A DNA stretch of 64,000 nucleotides from Joostella atrarenae. Its GTDB lineage: Bacteria > Bacteroidota > Bacteroidia > Flavobacteriales > Flavobacteriaceae. The notes under the pieces are model-generated. The model did not search any database, was not told the DNA's origin, and was given only the letters and a program-made list of their open reading frames with translations. The position numbers and the translations under genes were made by a program. Positions 8,748 through 16,166 of this stretch are shown piece after piece. The DNA is taken from positions 248,001 to 312,000 of the forward strand of contig NZ_JAETXX010000002.1 of NCBI RefSeq assembly GCF_021764745.1, read 5' to 3'. Position 1 is the stretch's first letter; every line of letters begins with the position of its first letter.

Positions 8748-8895
8748 TAAGTTTGATCTGTTGCTTATAAATGGTTGATATAGCCCCAAATATTAATCGC
8801 AGTAACAACCCCAAATTTATAATGTCCTACTACTATTGCTACCAACTTAAAATGGTATTTAAAAAGAGTTTTAAAGTAATTTAAAACTCTTTTTT
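8748..8895 (+). ncRNA. Candidate small RNA (promoter element plus strong terminator)
   Basis: TAAGTTTG at 8748-8755 fits the -7 consensus; a TTTG ends at 8732, giving a 15-base spacer, a little short. A transcript from about 8761 would end at the 15-base-pair perfect hairpin 8861-8894 with a GTAA loop followed by T residues, about 135 bases long. No known RNA family is recognised. A 37-residue reading frame lies inside, so a small-protein mRNA is the alternative. Confidence 0.35.
8861..8895 (+). terminator. Perfect 15-bp hairpin terminator
   Basis: AAAAAGAGTTTTAAA, loop GTAA, TTTAAAACTCTTTTT, then more pyrimidines. It is A-rich on the left and T-rich on the right, so it could work in both directions. 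Confidence 0.8.
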
Positions 8896-9083
8896 CTTTT
8901 CTGAATTTTTTAAACACAAAATGCTTAGATCATAATTCATTTTTCACCATACTTACCACATAAAATAACTGTTATACAACAAAAATTTAGTTATTCAGCT
9001 TGTATACGGTAAGTTTACCTCGCTGTTAAGATGTTAATTGTATAATAATGCTTATTGGAAAATAAATTATTATATTTTTACCT

Positions 9084-9113
9084 AAAGCCTAAGCGTTATG
9101 TTTAGGCTTTTTT
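9084..9113 (+). terminator. Hairpin terminator upstream of the sensor kinase
   Basis: AAAGCCTAA, eight-base loop, TTAGGCTTT, T run. It ends 28 bases before the kinase start, so it must end some transcript made between 8896 and 9083, or act as an attenuator of the kinase gene. Confidence 0.75.
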
Positions 9114-9140
9114 ATCAGAATAATTTATGAATATATAACT

Positions 9141-11108
9141 GTGTTGCAATTATTAGAAAAAATCAAGTTTAGGATTATTGTATGTCTCGCGATACTGTTT
9201 TCTACAGTATTGTATTCTTCAATTCAGCATACTGCTTCATTTGGAAAGGATCCTTTGTATGAATTTACAACCATGTCTTCTGCACAGGAGCGTTTTGACT
9301 TTTTTTTTAATACTCCAAATAGATATAAAGTAAGCTCTGTTTATAAGTGGTTAGAAGCAATAAACACTCCGTTAAAAAAAGCAGCTGAAGAAGAAGATTC
9401 TGAAAGTGTTTTTAGGTATAAAACAATATTAATGCGTTTATATTATGATATTGGAAATTATGATAAAGGTGCATTAATAGGAGAGTTATTGTATTCTGAT
9501 GAGAAGAAGCTAGACCAAAATGTAAAGATTAAGATTCTAGAAACACAAGATCTTATATATAAAGAGTTACAGTTGTATGATAAGCAATTGGAAGTTCGTA
9601 GGGAGCAGAAAAGTTTAGGTTTAGATGTTTCTTTGTATGATATTTATGCAGAACTAGGCTTGTATAGACAAGCGATGATGGAATATGTTATCTCTAATAA
9701 ACCAGAGTTAGAAAAAGGAGATGATAAATTATATGCTGCAGAATACTATAATAATCTAGGAAGTTATTTGCTTAAAGATGGCTCTGTTTATACTGCTTAT
9801 AAAGATATAAGAATAGCTAAAAGTAATATTGATCAGTATTTAAAAAATAGTGATAAAGCTTCTGTAGCAGAGTTCAATAAGGCAGTTTTTCTAAAAGGGA
9901 AAATAGAGAGTAATCTTGGAAAATGTAAAATGTTCCAAAGTAAATATGCAGAAGCAATTCCATATCTAGAATCAGGGATTTCCGCTAGTAAAGCTTTTGA
10001 TAAAGGTAGGTATTCGAAAACAACGGTAGATTTATGGGGAAGCATTGCAGAATGTTACCTAGAGATAGGGAATTTAGATATTGCTGGGAAGTATCTTGAC
10101 AGTATTGTAGATGATCAAAAAACGGTTAAAGCAAATGTTGTAAACTACAATAGATTGAGAGCAGATTTTTACTTGAGAGATAGTAATCCTGAAGCTGCAT
10201 CATTGTTTTTTAAAAAATATGTGAAACTTAAAGATTCTATAGATTATAGCAGTAGAAAAAAACAGCTTTTAAGTTTACTTGTTCAGTTTGATCTTAGTAA
10301 TCAAAAGGAAACAATAGAACGTCAGCGTTTAAATATTGAGAAGAGTAAAACTGAAATCTTAGAGCGTGAAAAAACCATTTACCTTAGTGTTTCTGCACTA
10401 ATATTATGTTTTATATCGGTATTAGGGCTAATAATTGCCTATTTAAGAAGTACAAAAAATAAGCGTCTAATTGAGAATCAGAAGAGGATAATAGAAAACT
10501 CTTTGGTGGAAAAAGATTCGTTACTTAAAGAAATTCATCACCGTGTAAAAAACAATCTTCAAGTAGTTTCTAGTCTATTAAGTATACAAACTAAAAACAC
10601 CAAAAGTAAAGATGCTGTAAATGCATTAGAAGAAGGTAAGAGTAGGGTAAAGGCGATGGCTTTGATTCATCAGAAATTATATCAAAATGAAGATCTTTCA
10701 GTAATTAAAATGCAAGAATATATTGAGTCTTTATCTGCAAGTATTCAATCTGTATATAAGAAAAAAGGATTTAAAATAGATTTGCATATAAATGCAGCTA
10801 CAACAGAATTGGATGTTGATAGAGCGATTCCTATTGGATTAATTCTGAATGAATTGATATCAAACTCTTTTAAGTATGCTTTTGATGACCATAAAGACGG
10901 AAATATCTATATAAATCTTATAAAAGAAGAGGAACAGGTTCTTTTTGAATATATAGATGATGGCGTTGGACTCCCTGAAGATTTTGATGTGAATGTTTCT
11001 GGATCTATGGGGATGAATCTTATTAGACGTTTAGCAAATCAACTTCGTTCAAGCTTGAATATAGATCAGGATTTACAAGGAGTTCGTTTTTGGTTTTACT
11101 TCAGCTAA
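9141..11108 (+). CDS. TPR-containing HisKA_2-type sensor histidine kinase
   Basis: A 655-residue membrane kinase. An N-terminal hydrophobic helix (about 11-29) acts as signal or anchor, followed by a periplasmic helical TPR region (about 90-370), a short coiled coil, and a transmembrane helix (about 412-432, LSVSALILCFISVLGLIIAYL). The HisKA_2 phospho-acceptor motif KEIHHRVKNNLQVVSSLL is at about 462-479 and the HATPase has LNELISNSFKYAF (about 568-580) and a late glycine box GSMGMNLIRRLA. The start is GTG at 9141 (or TTG at 9144); no ATG is in frame nearby. HisKA_2 kinases with TPR sensors usually sit beside LytTR regulators, as here. Confidence 0.88.
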   Translation: MLQLLEKIKFRIIVCLAILFSTVLYSSIQHTASFGKDPLYEFTTMSSAQERFDFFFNTPNRYKVSSVYKWLEAINTPLKKAAEEEDSESVFRYKTILMRLYYDIGNYDKGALIGELLYSDEKKLDQNVKIKILETQDLIYKELQLYDKQLEVRREQKSLGLDVSLYDIYAELGLYRQAMMEYVISNKPELEKGDDKLYAAEYYNNLGSYLLKDGSVYTAYKDIRIAKSNIDQYLKNSDKASVAEFNKAVFLKGKIESNLGKCKMFQSKYAEAIPYLESGISASKAFDKGRYSKTTVDLWGSIAECYLEIGNLDIAGKYLDSIVDDQKTVKANVVNYNRLRADFYLRDSNPEAASLFFKKYVKLKDSIDYSSRKKQLLSLLVQFDLSNQKETIERQRLNIEKSKTEILEREKTIYLSVSALILCFISVLGLIIAYLRSTKNKRLIENQKRIIENSLVEKDSLLKEIHHRVKNNLQVVSSLLSIQTKNTKSKDAVNALEEGKSRVKAMALIHQKLYQNEDLSVIKMQEYIESLSASIQSVYKKKGFKIDLHINAATTELDVDRAIPIGLILNELISNSFKYAFDDHKDGNIYINLIKEEEQVLFEYIDDGVGLPEDFDVNVSGSMGMNLIRRLANQLRSSLNIDQDLQGVRFWFYFS

Positions 11109-11196
11109 AAAGTTAGCAAAATGTAATATTTATTGTTGCCCTCATACTTTTATAAATTAAATTTATGGCAATCAATATAATTTAACTCTTAATACT

Positions 11197-11204
11197 TAAA
11201 TTTG
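11197..11204 (+). promoter_or_regulatory. Candidate -7 promoter element (TAAATTTG) for the UPF0173-menC unit
   Basis: Exact TAnnTTTG, 43 bases before the start codon at 11248. No -33 TTG at normal spacing. Confidence 0.4.
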
Positions 11205-11247
11205 AGAGTTAGAGAAATAGATTATTGTAAAATAAAAAAATAAAAAG

Positions 11248-11925
11248 ATGAAAATTACATTTTACGGTCACGCTACTTTAGGAATTCAAGTTGAGGATGT
11301 ACATATTTTGGTAGATCCTTTTATTTCAGCAAACGAAAAAGCTTCACATATAGATATTGATGCGATTAAAGCAGATTATATATTAGTAACGCACGCACAC
11401 CAAGATCATGTTTTGGATGTAGAACGAATAGCTAAAAATACTGGTGCAGTAGTGGTTTCTAATGCAGAGATAGCAGGTCATTATAGTAAAATGGATATTG
11501 AAACGCATCCTATGAATCATGGTGGAAGCTGGGATTTTGAATTCGGATTAGTAAAATATGTAAATGCAATCCATTCTTCTTCTTTTGCGGATGGTTCTTA
11601 TGGAGGTAATCCTGGTGGATTTGTGATTGAAGGTGAGCATAAAAATATTTATATCGCAGGTGATACAGCACTTACAATGGACATGAAGTTTATTCCACTT
11701 CGTACAAAGTTAGACCTAGCAATTCTACCAATTGGAGATAATTTCACAATGGGAATAGAGGATGCTATTCTGGCATCGGATTTTGTGGAGTGTGATAAAG
11801 TGTTAGGTTATCATTTCGACACCTTTGGGTATATCGAGATAGATCACGAAGAAGCAAAAAAACAATTTTATAACTCCGGAAAAGATTTAATGCTACTTGA
11901 AATCGGAGAAAGTATAGAACTGTAA
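11248..11925 (+). CDS. UPF0173 metal-dependent hydrolase (metallo-beta-lactamase fold)
   Basis: A 225-residue MBL-fold protein beginning MKITFYGHATLGIQ, the signature opening of the UPF0173 group. The metal-binding motif is THAHQDHVLD (about residues 49-58), with further ligands in MNHGG, IAGDTAL and GYHFDTFGYIEID. The substrate is not known for the family. The stop codon directly abuts the menC ATG, so the two genes are surely co-transcribed and may be translationally coupled; whether it has any part in quinone metabolism cannot be told. Confidence 0.9.
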   Translation: MKITFYGHATLGIQVEDVHILVDPFISANEKASHIDIDAIKADYILVTHAHQDHVLDVERIAKNTGAVVVSNAEIAGHYSKMDIETHPMNHGGSWDFEFGLVKYVNAIHSSSFADGSYGGNPGGFVIEGEHKNIYIAGDTALTMDMKFIPLRTKLDLAILPIGDNFTMGIEDAILASDFVECDKVLGYHFDTFGYIEIDHEEAKKQFYNSGKDLMLLEIGESIEL

Positions 11926-12969
11926 ATGGAGGCACATTATCAAAAATACATGCTTGAGTTTAAACGCCCTAGCGGAACCTCAAGAGGTGTATTAACAACT
12001 AAAGAAACGTGGTTTATATTTATTAAGGAAGGCGCTAACTTCGGGATTGGGGAATGTGGAATTCTTAGATCTTTAAGTATTGACGATAGAGCTGACTATG
12101 AAGAAAAACTAAAATGGGCATGTGCCAATATTAGTTTAGGAGTTGAGACCCTTTGGGAAGCATTAATTGAGTTTCCTTCCATACAGTTTGGTTTAGAACA
12201 AGCCTTTTTATCTTTAAAAAGTGAGAATCCTTTCAAACTTTTTGATTCAGTATTCATAGATGGAAATGCTGAAATTCCTATCAATGGATTAATTTGGATG
12301 GGAGCAGAGGAGTTCATGAAAGAACAGATTACAGAAAAAATGAATGCTGGCTTCAATTGTATTAAAATGAAAATTGGAGCTATACAATTTGATAATGAAT
12401 TTAAGTTGTTAAGTTCTATTAGAGGTAAGTTTACAGAAGAGAAAATAGAATTGCGTGTAGATGCTAATGGTGCATTTTCAGCTGAAGAAGCTATGGGGAA
12501 ATTAGAAAAATTAGCTACACTAAAGTTACACTCTATAGAACAGCCAATAAAGCAAGGTAATTGGGATGAAATGGCCTTACTTTGTAAACAAACTCCATTG
12601 CCAATAGCTTTGGATGAAGAATTAATTGGTGTTTTTTCTGTAACAAAAAAGAGGGAATTGCTACAAACAATACAACCGCAATATATTATTCTGAAACCTA
12701 GTTTGGTAGGTGGGTTTCGTGGTTCTCAGGAATGGATTTCACTTTGCGAAGAATTAAATATAGGTTGGTGGGTTACAAGTGCTTTAGAGAGTAATATAGG
12801 TCTCAACGCGATTGCTCAATGGACAGCAACATTAAATAACCCGATGCCGCAAGGTCTTGGAACTGGAAGTTTATATACCAATAATATTGAAAGTCCTTTA
12901 GAAGTTGATGGTGGAGCATTACATTATAGAAATACTATAAATTGGGACTTAAGTCCTTTAAAATTATAA
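11926..12969 (+). CDS. menC: o-Succinylbenzoate synthase
   Basis: A 347-residue enolase-superfamily enzyme that dehydrates SHCHC to o-succinylbenzoate. The catalytic KxK is in NCIKMKIGA (about residues 147 and 149), metal ligands are in LRVDANGAF, HSIEQPI and ALDEELIG, and the second catalytic lysine is in IILKPSLVGGF. The C-terminal QGLGTGSLY segment is typical of Bacteroidota MenC. It begins right after the UPF0173 stop, without a gap. A dipeptide epimerase is the main alternative in this superfamily, but the men context makes MenC much more likely. Confidence 0.93.
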   Translation: MEAHYQKYMLEFKRPSGTSRGVLTTKETWFIFIKEGANFGIGECGILRSLSIDDRADYEEKLKWACANISLGVETLWEALIEFPSIQFGLEQAFLSLKSENPFKLFDSVFIDGNAEIPINGLIWMGAEEFMKEQITEKMNAGFNCIKMKIGAIQFDNEFKLLSSIRGKFTEEKIELRVDANGAFSAEEAMGKLEKLATLKLHSIEQPIKQGNWDEMALLCKQTPLPIALDEELIGVFSVTKKRELLQTIQPQYIILKPSLVGGFRGSQEWISLCEELNIGWWVTSALESNIGLNAIAQWTATLNNPMPQGLGTGSLYTNNIESPLEVDGGALHYRNTINWDLSPLKL

Positions 12970-12973
12970 TAAT

Positions 12974-13885
12974 TTGAAATATATAGAACAAGGGTACAAA
13001 GGGGAATTAGGTTTATGGAAATATATAATAATTCCATTTTGCTTTATTGGTTTAATGGCTCTCAATTATTTAGCAGTTGTTTTGTTGAATATAGATGTCG
13101 AAAAGCTTATGGCTCTAGAGATAGAGAGAAAAGGTGAACTGAGAGTGTTTATAGATTTAATGTGGCCAATGGGGATTGCTTTAGTTGTATTGCTGGTTTG
13201 GGTCAAGTATATTCATAAACAAAGCATTGTTTCATTGACAACGAGTAGGGATAAAATTGATTGGAAGAGGGTATTTTTCTCATTTTCACTTTGGGCTATA
13301 ATTACATCAACTTTAATTTTTGTTGATTATAAGCTTAATCCTGAAGATTATCAATGGAATTTTGAGCTTTCTTCTTTTTTAGGTTTGTTAGTAGCTGCGC
13401 TTATATTAGTGCCTCTACAAACGAGTTTTGAAGAATACCTTTTTCGAGGGTATTTAATGCAAGGTGTCGGTATAGCTACAAAAAGTAGTTTAGCAGCTCT
13501 TTTATTTACGTCCTTTCTTTTTGGAATTATGCATATTGCTAATCCAGAAGTAGAAAAGATTGGTTATGGTATTATGGTCTATTATATTGGTACAGGTTTA
13601 TTTTTAGGGATTACAGCTTTAATGGATGATGGAATAGAATTATGTTTAGGTTTTCATGCAGCAAATAATTTGGTTACAGCTTTATTAGTAACTTCAACAT
13701 GGACAGCTTTACAAACTCCTTCCGTATTAAAAGATACTTCAACACCAGGATTAGGTTGGGATGTATTTGTACCTGTTTTAGTAGTTTTTCCAATATTACT
13801 ATTTATATTTTCTAAAATTTATAAATGGACTGATTGGAAGGAAAAATTAACAGGGAAAATAGAGAAACCTGTTACAATTCAGTAA
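12974..13885 (+). CDS. CPBP-family intramembrane glutamic endopeptidase
   Basis: A 303-residue multi-pass membrane protein (about eight helices). It carries the CAAX-protease/bacteriocin-processing motifs: EEYLFRGYLMQ (catalytic Glu-Glu and Arg, about residues 154-164), FGIMHI (His, about 188-193) and CLGFHAANNLV (His and Asn, about 229-239). Start is a TTG four bases after the menC stop; no ATG exists before the first helix. The family contains Rce1-like and bacteriocin-immunity proteases; the substrate here is unknown. Its position between menC and menE is probably just operon sharing. Confidence 0.87.
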   Translation: MKYIEQGYKGELGLWKYIIIPFCFIGLMALNYLAVVLLNIDVEKLMALEIERKGELRVFIDLMWPMGIALVVLLVWVKYIHKQSIVSLTTSRDKIDWKRVFFSFSLWAIITSTLIFVDYKLNPEDYQWNFELSSFLGLLVAALILVPLQTSFEEYLFRGYLMQGVGIATKSSLAALLFTSFLFGIMHIANPEVEKIGYGIMVYYIGTGLFLGITALMDDGIELCLGFHAANNLVTALLVTSTWTALQTPSVLKDTSTPGLGWDVFVPVLVVFPILLFIFSKIYKWTDWKEKLTGKIEKPVTIQ

Positions 13886-13984
13886 AAATCAGAAACTATT
13901 TACTCAGAAACTTTTTTATCAGAAGAAACCGTTTTAATTTTATATCAGATTGTTTCTTAAATTGAAAACATATTAAAATTAGCT

Positions 13985-15082
13985 ATGGAAAATACTCCAA
14001 CTTTTGATAAAGTACATTTAAAATTTAAACTCAACGGAACCTATTATAATAGGGAAGACCTAAAAGAGGTAGCTTATAGCTTTGTAAAAGAGGGCGAGCC
14101 TTTTGAGCAATCTATGGGAGATTTTTTAATGGATTGGTTGAATGATAAAGACCATTTATATGTAAGAACTTCTGGGTCTACTGGAACTCCAAAGCATATT
14201 CGTATTCAGAAGCAATTTATGGTAAATTCATCTATCGCTTCTGGAGATTTTTTCAATATTTCTGTAGGTCAAACTGCATTACATTGTTTACCGGCAGCAT
14301 ATATTGCAGGTAAAATGATGATGGTGCGTGCTTTAATACTTGGGTTAGAGATCGATTTGGTTGCTCCAAACTCAAATCCAATGGAGAAAATAACGAAGAG
14401 TTATGATTTCTCTGCTATGATTCCGCTTCAAGTGTCTAATTCATTGTCTAAGCTGAATCAAATAAAACAGCTTATTGTTGGAGGTGCAGTTATGAAGCCT
14501 GAGTTAATAGAGCAACTCAAGGATAAAGACACTTTTATATATGAGACTTATGGAATGACCGAAACGGTTACCCATATTGCAGCGAAACAAGTTAATAATT
14601 TTAAATTGGAGGCAGAGCAAGCGTCTGCTCACTTTACAACCTTGCCGAATGTTACTATTTCTGTAGATGATCGTAGCTGTTTGGTTATAGATGCTCCATA
14701 TATTGCTGAAGATACTATTGTTACAAATGATATTGTTGAGTTAGTATCGGAAAATGAATTTGAATGGAAAGGTAGATATGACACCGTTATAAATTCAGGA
14801 GGTGTTAAACTTATTCCAGAACAGATTGAAAAGAAACTAGCAAAACAAATTGAAAAACGATTTTTTGTTCATGGAGTTGAGGATAATGAATTAGGAGAAA
14901 AACTTGTTTTGGTTATTGAAGGAGATAAGATTCCTAATTTAGAAGAAATATTGAAAAAGAATACTAAACTTGAAAAGTTTGAGGTTCCTAAAGAAATATA
15001 TTATACGAAAGATTTTTTAGAAACTGAAAATGGTAAAATAATAAGAGAATCTAGTTTGCAAAAAGCTATTAAAGATTCATAG
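13985..15082 (+). CDS. menE: o-Succinylbenzoate-CoA ligase, short form
   Basis: A 365-residue AMP-binding enzyme that activates o-succinylbenzoate to its CoA thioester. The P-loop is RTSGSTGTPKHI (about residues 62-73), the A5 motif is IYETYGMTETVTH, and GRYDTVINSGGVKLIPEQIEKKL carries the conserved aspartate and hinge. The C-terminal lysine motif ETENGKIIRESL-like end is present. The protein is clearly shorter than the roughly 450-residue E. coli enzyme, with a reduced N-terminal domain; short forms are common in Bacteroidota. It lies 99 bases after the CPBP gene. Confidence 0.9.
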   Translation: MENTPTFDKVHLKFKLNGTYYNREDLKEVAYSFVKEGEPFEQSMGDFLMDWLNDKDHLYVRTSGSTGTPKHIRIQKQFMVNSSIASGDFFNISVGQTALHCLPAAYIAGKMMMVRALILGLEIDLVAPNSNPMEKITKSYDFSAMIPLQVSNSLSKLNQIKQLIVGGAVMKPELIEQLKDKDTFIYETYGMTETVTHIAAKQVNNFKLEAEQASAHFTTLPNVTISVDDRSCLVIDAPYIAEDTIVTNDIVELVSENEFEWKGRYDTVINSGGVKLIPEQIEKKLAKQIEKRFFVHGVEDNELGEKLVLVIEGDKIPNLEEILKKNTKLEKFEVPKEIYYTKDFLETENGKIIRESSLQKAIKDS

Positions 15083-15100
15083 TTTTACTACAATATATTT

Positions 15101-15144
15101 AAATAAATGCTTCTAGGGGAATTAATCTTTAGAAGCATTTATTT
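15101..15144. terminator. Bidirectional terminator between menE and the D-lactate dehydrogenase gene
   Basis: Perfect 15-bp inverted repeat (15101-15115 and 15130-15144) with a 14-base loop, flanked by A and T runs. It serves two converging genes and covers the last codons and stop codon of the minus-strand gene. Confidence 0.8.
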
Positions 15145-16138
15145 TTGAATAAAGGACTTCATTTTCCGTAGTCACATTATTTGAATAGTCTTTTATATTG
15201 TTGAGAGTAACCATTGTAATTTGTTCAAGTGCTTCTTTAGTAAAAAAGCCCTGATGCGCAGTAATCAATACGTTAGGGAAGGAGATTAATCTTGAAATAA
15301 GATCATCTTTAATGATACTTTCTGAAAGGTCATTAAAAAACAATTTCTCTTCTTGCTCATAAACATCAATACCTAAATATCCTACTTTACCATCTTTTAA
15401 AGCTTCGATAGTGTCTGCGGTATCAATTAAAGCACCTCTACTTGTATTTATCAACATTACTCCGGTTTTTAAGCCTGCAATAGTGTTTTTATTGATGATA
15501 TGTCTTGTACTATCCGTTAGCGGGCAATGTAAAGAAATAATATCACTTTCTTTTAAAAGCTCCTCTAAAGGAAGATATGTAACACCTTTTTCTTTTAAAG
15601 CTTCGTTTTCATAGGTGTCAAAAGCAATTACTTTACAGCCGAAGCCGAGCATGATATTACAAAATGCTGTTCCTATTTTTCCAGTTCCAATAACACCAAC
15701 CGTTTTTTTATAAAGATTGAACCCTCTTAAGCGTTCTAAAGAAAAATTACCTTCTCTTACTCTGTTATAGGCTTTGTGTGTTTTTCTGTTTAAAGCTAAT
15801 ATAAGAGCAACAGCATGTTCTGCAACTGCTTCAGGAGAATAGGCAGGGACACGGTAAATCTTAATACCTAATTCTTCTGCAACTTCAAGATTGATATTAT
15901 TAAAGCCAGCGCAACGAAGTAGGATTAATTTGATTCCATTGTCTTTTAAAATCCTAAGGGTATCTTCTCCTAACTTATCATTAACAAAAACACAAACTCC
16001 GTCAAAGCCACTAGTCAGGTTTGCACTTTCTGCTTTTAATGCGACTTCAAAATATTTTAGAGTCAACTCAGCATCATTGTTATAGGAGTCAAAAAACTCT
16101 TTATCGTATGCTTTGGTGCTAAAAACAGCTATTTTCAT
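15122..16138 (-). CDS. ldhA: D-lactate dehydrogenase-like 2-hydroxyacid dehydrogenase
   Basis: A 338-residue NAD-dependent D-isomer 2-hydroxyacid dehydrogenase. Visible features: substrate loop LRCAGFNNIN, the NAD-binding GVIGTGKIGTAFC (about residues 148-160), NTSRGALIDT, GYLGIDVYEQE with the catalytic Glu, and ITAHQGFFTKEAL with the catalytic His. The opening MKIAVFSTKAYDKEFF is like fermentative LdhA, reducing pyruvate to D-lactate. It lies 28 bases downstream of the carboxylase gene on the same strand, so they may be co-transcribed. Confidence 0.88.
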   Translation of the reverse strand: MKIAVFSTKAYDKEFFDSYNNDAELTLKYFEVALKAESANLTSGFDGVCVFVNDKLGEDTLRILKDNGIKLILLRCAGFNNINLEVAEELGIKIYRVPAYSPEAVAEHAVALILALNRKTHKAYNRVREGNFSLERLRGFNLYKKTVGVIGTGKIGTAFCNIMLGFGCKVIAFDTYENEALKEKGVTYLPLEELLKESDIISLHCPLTDSTRHIINKNTIAGLKTGVMLINTSRGALIDTADTIEALKDGKVGYLGIDVYEQEEKLFFNDLSESIIKDDLISRLISFPNVLITAHQGFFTKEALEQITMVTLNNIKDYSNNVTTENEVLYSKINASKD

Positions 16139-16166
16139 AACATCATTTTTTATAATTAATAAGATC

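Larger units (their letters stand above)
8664..9140 (+). other. 477-base noncoding stretch between response regulator and sensor kinase
   Basis: No convincing gene. It holds three hairpins (8668-8692, 8861-8894, 9084-9113), a TAAGTTTG promoter-like element at 8748-8755, and a 37-codon ORF (8771-8884) that runs into the second hairpin. The layout suggests one or two short independent transcripts. Confidence 0.6.

Noticed and set aside
8771-8884. 37-codon ORF (MVDIAPNINRSN...) upstream of the sensor kinase
   Set aside because: It ends inside the terminator hairpin and shows no coding signature I can defend. It is mentioned only as an alternative to the sRNA call.
11132-11174. Imperfect inverted repeat (ATTGTTGCC ... 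GGCAATCAAT) upstream of the UPF0173 gene
   Set aside because: Large loop, one bulge, no T run; weak evidence for either terminator or operator.
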